NCBI GenBank assembly: GCA_902803695.1
Contig: CADCQX010000259.1
Location: 1-12,080, forward strand
Length of the DNA stretch: 12,080 bases
Reading direction: 5' to 3'
DNA from: Oscillospiraceae bacterium
GTDB lineage: Bacteria > Bacillota > Clostridia > Saccharofermentanales > Saccharofermentanaceae
The number at the start of each line of letters is the position of its first letter. Position 1 is the stretch's first letter. Below are positions 7,229-12,080 of the stretch, in pieces. The notes under the pieces are model-generated. The model was not told where the DNA came from and searched no databases. It saw nothing but the letters and a program-made list of their open reading frames with translations. Made by a program: the position numbers and the translations under genes.

Positions 7229-7262
7229 CCGCCCTATGAAACTATGATATTTCATAGGGCGG
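7229..7262. repeat. Perfect 13-bp inverted repeat, 8-base loop, no U-tract
   Basis: CCGCCCTATGAAA (7229-7241) and TTTCATAGGGCGG (7250-7262) are perfect reverse complements around CTATGATA. Neither side is followed by a T run, so it does not look like an intrinsic terminator. It may stabilise the 3' end of the M1 peptidase mRNA, bind a protein, or be a dispersed repeat. Confidence 0.85.
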
Positions 7263-7338
7263 CGAAAGTATACTGTATAAATTCTAGCAGAAAACCCGAA
7301 GAATTCTCAAATAAACGACATTTTTTATCAAATTTATT

Positions 7339-9006
7339 TTAGATTTCTGTCTGCAGGCAATTTGCAACGAGATTATTCAATGTTTCATTGTCATATCCTG
7401 CATATTCATAGAGCACTTCAAGGAAATCGTGTGTTGTTGCATTTGTAAATGCGTATCTGTGAACATACTCACGGAGTACCGCATGGAATTCATCAGTTCC
7501 GAGGCACTCATCCATCTGATAGAGCATATCCTTACCTACCTGGTACACACCGTAAACATATGCATAGCCTTCGAACTCGTCATGAGGTCTGTCGAGAGGG
7601 AAGCATACACTGTACTGTGCTGCCTGCTCAGGATCTGAGAGGTCGAGCAGATCCTTGCTGCTTATAGGAAGGTTGTTATCAGCGATAGAACCGCCTACAT
7701 ATTCACAATAAACGAGCTCTGTGTAGGAAGTGACCGACTCGTCGAGCCAAGGCTCTCCGCCGGAGTTGGATCCTACGATACCCATGAACCACTGGTGACC
7801 GATCTCGTGAGCTACGCATGTCTCGAGGACCTCGTAGTCATTCTGTGTATAGAAACCGGAGCAGTATGCGTCATTGATGATGATAAGGTTCGGATACTCC
7901 ATTCCGCCGGCTGCGATAGGAGCAAGAACTACATCGAGCTCACCGTATGGATAAGTTCCGAATGCTTCATTGAACGCCTTGAATGAGTTGTCGCATGTAT
8001 AGAATGTCTTCTCTACAGACTTGCTCATATCACTCGTCGGCGGGTTCTCCTTGTTGTAAAGGACATTTACATTAATGCCTTCACATTCTCTCGACTCTAT
8101 CTCGAAAACGTTACTAGCGCAGAATACGAAGTCTCTTACATAGTCAGCCTCGTACTCATAAACGATACCGTCTGCAACACTCTCGGATGAAACTTCCTCA
8201 CCGCTCGTTACAACGATATAGTCCTCAGGAACCTGGATAGTAACATCATATTTGGAGATCTCGGAATAGAAGCACTCGCCCTCATCATAGAAAGCCAGAT
8301 GTGACCAGTCACCATCTACATACTCTGCAAGGATCGGATAGAAGTTCGTGATGTTATAGATTCCGTTCCAAACGCCGTAACGGTCGTCGATCTCAGGTAC
8401 TGCAGCAGTGAAATCATATGAGAGTGTCATCCATTCGCCCGGCTCCAGAGCTTCATCAAGATCGATCCAGATAACGGAAACATCGCTGCTGTCTCTCTCG
8501 TAAGAAAGCTCGCCCGTTCTGCTGTCATCAATATTCTCGATTACCGTAAGAGCACCCTTGATATCCTTGCCATACATTGACTCGTCCTCGAAAAGGGATG
8601 AGTAGTCACGCATGCAGAGCTTTTCCCAAGTGTCCTCAGAGTCATTATAGAAATCGAAAACAATGTTGCCGCTGACAGTGTTGTCTGTCGGATCGAGCTT
8701 CAATGTCATGTTGTAGTGATAAACGTCTCTTGTAGGGAATTCGATCTTGCAGCCTTCTTCAGGAGCATTAAATCCCAGGTTAGGAGTTGATGTCGGCTCC
8801 GGTGGAGTAGGCTCTGCCGTTGTCTCGGAAGTCTCTGTAGTCGTTGCTTCCGTTGTTTCCTTAGTTTTTTCAGTTTCCTCAGTTTCCTCTGTCTTTTTGC
8901 CCTTTGACCTTACATTTACATCACCGGTCTTCTGGTTACAAGCCATCAGCGAAGATGCGAGTGACAAAACGAGCAGGCAGGCAACAATTCCTTTTACCTT
9001 TTTCAT
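7339..9006 (-). CDS. Lipoprotein M1-family zinc metallopeptidase
   Basis: A 555-residue protein. A lipoprotein signal peptide (MKKVKGIVACLLVL..., lipobox SLMAC, Cys 23) is followed by a Thr/Glu/Pro-rich linker at about 38-75. A beta-rich N-terminal M1-like domain spans about 85-310, and the gluzincin catalytic domain about 330-555. The active site is complete: AAGGMEYP (365-372) is the variant of the GAMEN substrate motif, HEIGH (400-404) gives two zinc ligands and the catalytic Glu 401, and Glu 423 in WLDESVTSYTE is the third ligand at the expected 18-residue spacing. Tyr 488 (YQVGKDML) is the likely transition-state Tyr. Full-length M1 aminopeptidases are larger (about 600-900 aa); the C-terminal helical domain appears short. 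It probably trims peptides outside the membrane. The start follows AAAGGAA. It is transcribed alone. Confidence 0.93.
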   Translation of the reverse strand: MKKVKGIVACLLVLSLASSLMACNQKTGDVNVRSKGKKTEETEETEKTKETTEATTTETSETTAEPTPPEPTSTPNLGFNAPEEGCKIEFPTRDVYHYNMTLKLDPTDNTVSGNIVFDFYNDSEDTWEKLCMRDYSSLFEDESMYGKDIKGALTVIENIDDSRTGELSYERDSSDVSVIWIDLDEALEPGEWMTLSYDFTAAVPEIDDRYGVWNGIYNITNFYPILAEYVDGDWSHLAFYDEGECFYSEISKYDVTIQVPEDYIVVTSGEEVSSESVADGIVYEYEADYVRDFVFCASNVFEIESRECEGINVNVLYNKENPPTSDMSKSVEKTFYTCDNSFKAFNEAFGTYPYGELDVVLAPIAAGGMEYPNLIIINDAYCSGFYTQNDYEVLETCVAHEIGHQWFMGIVGSNSGGEPWLDESVTSYTELVYCEYVGGSIADNNLPISSKDLLDLSDPEQAAQYSVCFPLDRPHDEFEGYAYVYGVYQVGKDMLYQMDECLGTDEFHAVLREYVHRYAFTNATTHDFLEVLYEYAGYDNETLNNLVANCLQTEI

Positions 9007-9050
9007 TTTGATTCCTTTCCAAATTTATTCCATATGCTGTACGCCTATCC

Positions 9051-9078
9051 ATTCTATCAATTTTATTGAATAAGACAA
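9051..9078 (-). promoter_or_regulatory. Putative promoter of the M1 peptidase gene
   Basis: On the minus strand TTGTCT (9073-9078) and TAGAAT (9051-9056) are 16 bases apart. TAGAAT matches five of six -10 positions and TTGTCT four of six -35 positions. It lies between the upstream terminator (9105-9143) and the start codon, where a promoter is expected. Confidence 0.6.
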
Positions 9079-9104
9079 TCTGAAGATTAACGCAAAAAGG
9101 TAAG

Positions 9105-9143
9105 AAAAAACTGCCGAAATGAGGTAAATCTCTTCGGCAGTTT
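9105..9143 (-). terminator. Rho-independent terminator of the blaI-M56 operon
   Basis: On the minus strand AAACTGCCGAA pairs with TTCGGCAGTTT (11 bp), and an inner GAG/CTC can extend the stem. A run of six T follows. It starts about 22 bases after the M56 gene stop. Confidence 0.93.
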
Positions 9144-9165
9144 CTGTATCCTCTCGAAAAAAACG

Positions 9166-10710
9166 TCATCCCTGAACTACTAAAACAGGAAATTCCTCCT
9201 CCATCACATTTAAGATGGTATCATCTTCTATGTCTCCCGTGACATCAACAGAATAAACAACTACATTTGATTCCGAAGTTACATACTCACTGACATCTAT
9301 GGTATCGGAACCGGCGATCTTGTCTTCAAAGTAGATCATCAGGTCTTCTGAACTAATATTGACGTTTCCGTCTTCATCAGAAGTAACCGTATAGAGCTCA
9401 CCGTCTGATTCGACAACTACGAATTTCTTGGATCCCGACTCGTCTTCTTCAATATTTCCGGTAATGCCCGTGAATGAGTAACCCTCATCTTCAAGCGACT
9501 CAATGATAGAAGCGAGCTCCTTATCGTCACTCATATCTCCTTCGTTGATGAACTCGACTATTTTTGAGACATCAGTAGCATACTCACCATCTTCATCCGT
9601 GAACTCGATCGTATTATCGTATATAGCATTCGTCATTGATTCCTCTGTATCAGCAACAGATGTTGTTCCTTCTGACTCAGAAGTCGTTTCATCAGAAGAC
9701 GTTTCATCTGAAACCGTTGTTTCAGGAGTTGACGTATCGCTTACAACCGGCGCGGTAATTTCTTCCCTGCAGGCTGTAAGCACGGCCGTAAGGCCGATAG
9801 CAACGCAAAGTACCAGTGCTGATGCTGCTTTGGAAAGCTTCTTATATCTAAGTAAATTATTGATCCTCATTTTTACCTCCAATGCACCAAGACCGAATCC
9901 GCTGAAGGCTGTATTTCCAGGCAAGGCCAAAGGCTCTCTTACCGAGTGCATGATGATGGAACGACAGTAATCTTTTTTGATGTCCTTTCCGAGCCTCTCT
10001 ATGACCTCTTCATCGCATCTCATCTCGAGATCCGAACAGAGCATTACATATGAGAGCCAGACCAGAGGGTTAAACCAGTGTATGCATACAACCAGGAATC
10101 CGAATGTCTTGATGATTCCGTCGTGATTTTTGATATGTGTCTGCTCGTGTAAGAGCAGATATTCTCTCTCATTGTTTTCGATATGAGAAGGAATACAGAT
10201 GTGCGGTTTGAAAACGCCCGCTACAAAAGGTGTGTCAGTCTTATCGGATTCAAGATACAGGCTGTCCGGGGACTTCCTGCATCCCTTTACAAAGCGTCTT
10301 ACCTTGAAATATCTTACGCCCGCATAGCTGAGAAGAACGGCTGTTCCGCCTGCCCAAACAACGAACAGGATCCTTTCCGGATCGATACTCGGTGCCGGCT
10401 TTTTTGCAGGCTTCACAGTACTACTGGAAACGCCCTTCTGAGCTCGAACTTTGATCGTTTTCTTATAAACCTTTTCTTCCTGAACCGTCTGGTGGCTTTC
10501 TGTTTGCTGCTTTGACGGAATAAGGTTCATAAGGCTCAGTGACGAACTGAAATTAAGCGGGCACAGAAGCCTAACGGCAACGATCACCCAGAAGAGCAAA
10601 GTAAGCTTTTTCGAATATTTACGGAACACTATTCTGAACAGCATCACCAATAAAATGGCAATGCTGCCGTACAGACTCATTTCAATTACCTTTTGCAAAA
10701 CCACATTCAT
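9166..10710 (-). CDS. M56 (BlaR1-like) membrane metallopeptidase with non-penicillin-binding acidic sensor region
   Basis: A 514-residue protein. Membrane helices are at about 12-30, 36-52, 113-131 and 296-313. The cytoplasmic M56 zinc peptidase lies between helices 3 and 4: HEQTH (188-192) holds two zinc ligands and Glu 189, IHWFNPLVW (210-218) is family-typical, and DLEMRCDEEV (227-236) gives the third ligand, probably Glu 229. In BlaR1 an outer sensor triggers this protease, which inactivates BlaI. Here the penicillin-binding sensor is missing. Helix 4 reads like a lipoprotein signal peptide (RYKKLSK, hydrophobic core, LTAC at 311-314). It is followed by a Ser/Thr/Glu linker (about 323-360) and an acidic domain (about 361-514) that I do not recognise. 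Two stretches, YSFTGITGNIEEDE (411-424) and YSVDVTGDIEDD (486-497), resemble each other. The gene starts 5 bases after the repressor gene stop, so the two are co-transcribed. Confidence 0.88.
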   Translation of the reverse strand: MNVVLQKVIEMSLYGSIAILLVMLFRIVFRKYSKKLTLLFWVIVAVRLLCPLNFSSSLSLMNLIPSKQQTESHQTVQEEKVYKKTIKVRAQKGVSSSTVKPAKKPAPSIDPERILFVVWAGGTAVLLSYAGVRYFKVRRFVKGCRKSPDSLYLESDKTDTPFVAGVFKPHICIPSHIENNEREYLLLHEQTHIKNHDGIIKTFGFLVVCIHWFNPLVWLSYVMLCSDLEMRCDEEVIERLGKDIKKDYCRSIIMHSVREPLALPGNTAFSGFGLGALEVKMRINNLLRYKKLSKAASALVLCVAIGLTAVLTACREEITAPVVSDTSTPETTVSDETSSDETTSESEGTTSVADTEESMTNAIYDNTIEFTDEDGEYATDVSKIVEFINEGDMSDDKELASIIESLEDEGYSFTGITGNIEEDESGSKKFVVVESDGELYTVTSDEDGNVNISSEDLMIYFEDKIAGSDTIDVSEYVTSESNVVVYSVDVTGDIEDDTILNVMEEEFPVLVVQG

Positions 10711-10715
10711 TTCTC

Positions 10716-11078
10716 TTAATCTTCAGTGTGTTTCTCGATCATATCGATAAGTTTTTGTGCTTCTTCCCTGCTGATGCTCCTGTCACCCAGGAATGAGTTG
10801 ACAAAAAGCGACAGCGAACCTCCAAAGTTCTTTCTTACCAGGTTCTCGCTCTGATATCTCTGGACTTTTTCCTTGTCGACGATATAAGTAATGATCGAGT
10901 TGTCATTTCTTATGATCTCTTTGTCGCAAAGACGTCTGAGCATGGTGTAGACCGTGGACTTTTTCCATGCGAATCTCTCATCGCACAAAGCCACGAGCTC
11001 GCCTGAACTGACAGGCGCCATGTCCCATATAAGTTCCATCAGATCAAATTCGCTCTCGCCAAGTAAGATCTCTTCCAT
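10716..11078 (-). CDS. BlaI/MecI/CopY-family transcriptional repressor
   Basis: A 120-residue winged-helix repressor of usual family length. Residues about 5-70 form the DNA-binding domain: LGESEFDLMELIW, VSSGELVALC, the recognition helix WKKSTVYTMLRRLCDKE (38-54), and the wing around NSIITYIV. Residues about 72-118 form the dimerisation helices; LFVNSFLGD (91-99) sits where MecI/BlaI carry the Asn-Phe cleavage site, here with an extra Ser between. The start at 11078 is chosen for GGAG at 11085-11088 with six bases between; in-frame ATGs at 11090 and 11099 have weaker sites. Two matching dyads in its promoter point to autorepression. No beta-lactamase or copper gene is next to it. Confidence 0.92.
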   Translation of the reverse strand: MEEILLGESEFDLMELIWDMAPVSSGELVALCDERFAWKKSTVYTMLRRLCDKEIIRNDNSIITYIVDKEKVQRYQSENLVRKNFGGSLSLFVNSFLGDRSISREEAQKLIDMIEKHTED

Positions 11079-11106
11079 TGTATTCTCCATTATTCTCATT
11101 AAATTA

Positions 11107-11176
11107 ACCTATTGCCGCTTCCGGAAGCGGTATTCCCTGCCCCAGCGCTTGGGAGTTCATGCCGCACGGCATAGGT
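11107..11176 (-). other. Structured leader of the blaI transcript (multi-hairpin, two alternative folds)
   Basis: The 70 bases between promoter and gene hold four dyads. On the minus-strand RNA, ACCUAU and AUAGGU (outer arms) close a region with three hairpins: AUGCC-GUGC-GGCAU, UCCCA-AGCGC-UGGGG and CCGCUU-CCGG-AAGCGG. In DNA, 11115-11130 is a perfect 16-bp palindrome. The outer stem can instead grow to ten pairs (ACCUAUGCCG with CGGC-A-AUAGGU, one bulged A), which breaks hairpins 1 and 3. No U-tract follows. It matches no riboswitch class I know and lacks T-loop features of tRNA. It could be a regulatory leader, or a dispersed palindromic repeat inserted in the 5' untranslated region. Confidence 0.55.
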
Positions 11177-11190
11177 CTACACATGTAGAT
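11175..11190. promoter_or_regulatory. BlaI-type operator, downstream copy
   Basis: GTCTACACATGTAGAT contains the perfect dyad TCTACA-N2-TGTAGA, with the TACA-N2-TGTA core known for BlaI, MecI and CopY sites. It lies just after the expected transcription start of the blaI operon, where a bound repressor would block elongation or initiation. Confidence 0.85.
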
Positions 11191-11198
11191 TCATACTA

Positions 11199-11227
11199 AG
11201 TCTACACGCGTAGACTTCATTTGTCAA
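11199..11227 (-). promoter_or_regulatory. Promoter of the blaI-M56 operon
   Basis: On the minus strand TTGACA (11222-11227, perfect -35) and TAGACT (11199-11204, four of six -10 matches) are exactly 17 bases apart. The upstream operator fills the spacer and overlaps the -10. The leader from start site to ATG is about 114 bases. Confidence 0.8.
11200..11215. promoter_or_regulatory. BlaI-type operator, upstream copy on the -10/spacer
   Basis: GTCTACACGCGTAGAC has 6-base arms GTCTAC/GTAGAC and the same core as the other operator with one change (CGTA for TGTA). Its centre is 25 bases from that of the downstream copy. It also lies directly behind the -35 of the possible divergent promoter, so one repressor could act on both directions. 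Confidence 0.8.
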
Positions 11228-11249
11228 CATTTTTTTCGAAAAGTATGGT
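11221..11249 (+). promoter_or_regulatory. Possible divergent promoter of the right-edge lipoprotein gene
   Basis: TTGTCA (11221-11226) and TATGGT (11244-11249) are 17 bases apart. This -35 overlaps the blaI -35 (11222-11227) almost completely. A second candidate is TTGCTT (11250-11255) with TAAAAT (11274-11279), spacing 18, whose -10 is better and -35 worse. The sequence does not decide between them. Confidence 0.45.
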
Positions 11250-11311
11250 TTGCTTATGAAAAACTATCAGTAGTAAAATGCTCTTATGGTGGAAGTTCGG
11301 GAGGAACAAAA

Positions 11312-12080
11312 ATGAAACTTAAAAAAGCAGCAACTATCATCACTTTGGCCGCACTTTTGGCCGCGTCTTTTTCAGGCTGTACCTTTTTCGACAAGATGCT
11401 TGAAGATGCCACCGAGAAAGCCAATGCAAGCATGAAGTACTATTCTGAGGAAGATCAACTTGAGCGTGCACAGGAGATGAAAGAAGACATCGTCAAATGT
11501 CTGAAGAAAGAGGACAAAGACGGACTAAAATCACTGTTCTCGGAAAAGGCTTTGGACAGGATCGATGATATCGATGAGGAGTTGGATTACATTTTCGAGA
11601 ATTATGAGATAGACGGAGCAAAAGACGATAAAGTGTCCTGTTCCGACAAGGGCGACACCGGAGATTATCCTTGGCACATGTTCAGCTGTTCATGCGAACT
11701 CGAGGCTTCCGGCAAGACCATCTATCTTTCGTGGCTCGATGTGCCGCAGTATGAGAAGGATACGTCTTATGAGGGACTTTATTCTCTCTACTTTTCCGAG
11801 AAGGATTATACGGACATGGTACACCTCGCAGGCGTGTATATGCCGGAGTTCGACAGTGTTTATGAGAAAGTTGATTTTGTAACTGCCAAGAGCGTCTCTT
11901 TGGACGACATGGAGGATCATATCGAAGATAATTTCACGGAGGAATGCTTTGAAGATCTCGACAAGGACGAACTTAAGGCGTTGAAGAAGATGCTGAATGC
12001 TCATCCGCAGCAGTACTTCAGATGGACCACGGAAAAAGACGGTGTCCAATATCTTTTTATCGAGATGTATTCCAACCATA
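11312..12080 (+). CDS. DUF5104-like lipoprotein (partial, 3' end missing)
   Basis: The only plus-strand gene; it is open to the right edge (256 codons seen). GGGAGG at 11299-11304, seven bases before ATG, is a strong ribosome binding site. Residues 1-23 form a lipoprotein signal peptide (MKLKKAAT, hydrophobic core, FSGC, Cys 23). A helical stretch follows with EDIVKCLKKEDKDGLKSLFS (about 57-76), then an aromatic strand-rich part with the segments GDTGDYPWHMFSC and SYEGLYSLYFSEKDYTDMVH. The order of a KxEDKDGLKSLFS-type helix and later strands resembles DUF5104 lipoproteins of Firmicutes and Bacteroidetes, whose function is unknown. A second half begins near residue 185 (KVDFVTAKSVSLDDM) and may be a repeat of the fold or a different domain. 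It is divergent from the blaI operon and could belong to its regulon. Confidence 0.85.
   Translation, partial: MKLKKAATIITLAALLAASFSGCTFFDKMLEDATEKANASMKYYSEEDQLERAQEMKEDIVKCLKKEDKDGLKSLFSEKALDRIDDIDEELDYIFENYEIDGAKDDKVSCSDKGDTGDYPWHMFSCSCELEASGKTIYLSWLDVPQYEKDTSYEGLYSLYFSEKDYTDMVHLAGVYMPEFDSVYEKVDFVTAKSVSLDDMEDHIEDNFTEECFEDLDKDELKALKKMLNAHPQQYFRWTTEKDGVQYLFIEMYSNH

Larger units (their letters stand above)
7012..7338. other. Non-coding intergenic region with promoter, terminator and repeats
   Basis: No credible gene lies in this 327-base gap. From left to right it holds the operon promoter (7042-7069), a terminator (7103-7145), a GGGCGGT box (7158-7164), a short tandem repeat (7175-7202) and a perfect 13-bp inverted repeat (7229-7262). 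AT-rich sequence then runs up to the M1 peptidase stop codon. A 64-codon GTG-start reading frame across it has no ribosome binding site and no sensible protein. Confidence 0.75.

Noticed and set aside
7229..7262. Intrinsic terminator for the M1 peptidase gene
   Set aside because: The stem is excellent but no T run follows on either strand; the hairpin at 7103-7145 has one.
7148..7342. Small plus-strand gene of 64 codons
   Set aside because: It starts at GTG with no ribosome binding site, runs through the inverted repeat and encodes nothing recognisable.
9166..11078. Beta-lactam resistance regulators blaI-blaR1
   Set aside because: The regulatory core fits, but the sensor lacks penicillin-binding motifs and no beta-lactamase gene is present, so a resistance role is not supported and gene symbols are withheld.
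11107..11176. tRNA gene (cloverleaf of about 70 nt)
   Set aside because: Outer stem plus three hairpins gives a cloverleaf-like count, but neither strand has a TTCRA T-loop, a D-loop GG or a plausible anticodon arm of standard size.
11690..12079. Minus-strand 129-codon reading frame at the right edge
   Set aside because: It is antisense to the lipoprotein gene, which has a strong ribosome binding site and signal peptide.

Overview
The window looks like part of the chromosome of a gut- or rumen-type Clostridia (Firmicutes) bacterium. The grounds are strong AGGAGG-like ribosome binding sites, sigma-A-like promoters, U-tract terminators, moderate GC, many Sec/SPII lipoproteins with Thr/Glu-rich linkers, and a BlaI/M56 regulatory pair. 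The genus cannot be fixed from the sequence alone. No rRNA, tRNA, insertion sequence, CRISPR array or phage gene was found.

Layout, left to right. Positions 1-2577 carry two tandem, minus-strand genes for paralogous lipoproteins. The left one is cut by the window edge. The right one (766 aa) is complete and joins an N-terminal propeller-like region to an extracellular solute-binding domain. Positions 2801-3658 encode a lipoprotein with an extreme Asp/Glu tract and a Thr-Thr-Glu-Glu repeat linker. Positions 3814-7011 hold a tight five-gene minus-strand operon. In transcription order it encodes a permuted papain-fold (NlpC/P60-like) protein, an FkbM-family methyltransferase, a two-TM PH-like membrane protein, a zinc-ribbon protein and a YdcF/SanA-type DUF218 membrane protein. 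It has a good promoter and two ATGA stop/start overlaps. Positions 7012-7338 are non-coding and hold that promoter, a terminator, a short tandem repeat and a perfect 13-bp inverted repeat. Positions 7339-9006 encode a lipoprotein M1-family metallopeptidase.

The most interesting part is 9105-12080. A BlaI-type repressor gene and an M56 (BlaR1-like) membrane metallopeptidase gene form a two-gene minus-strand operon. Facing away from it is a plus-strand gene for a lipoprotein, cut by the right edge. The shared intergenic region carries two BlaI-type dyads placed on and just after the -10 element of the blaI promoter. The TTGTCAA overlap gives both directions a -35 element. A transcribed leader between promoter and blaI can fold into a closed multi-hairpin structure or an alternative long stem. 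The M56 protein lacks the penicillin-binding sensor of true BlaR1. In its place, after a segment that looks like an internal lipoprotein signal peptide (ending LTAC), comes a roughly 200-residue acidic extracellular region.

Taken together this is a cell-envelope region: five of the twelve genes encode lipoproteins, and one locus looks like an envelope-sensing, protease-triggered derepression switch. What it senses, and whether the divergent lipoprotein is its target, is inference.
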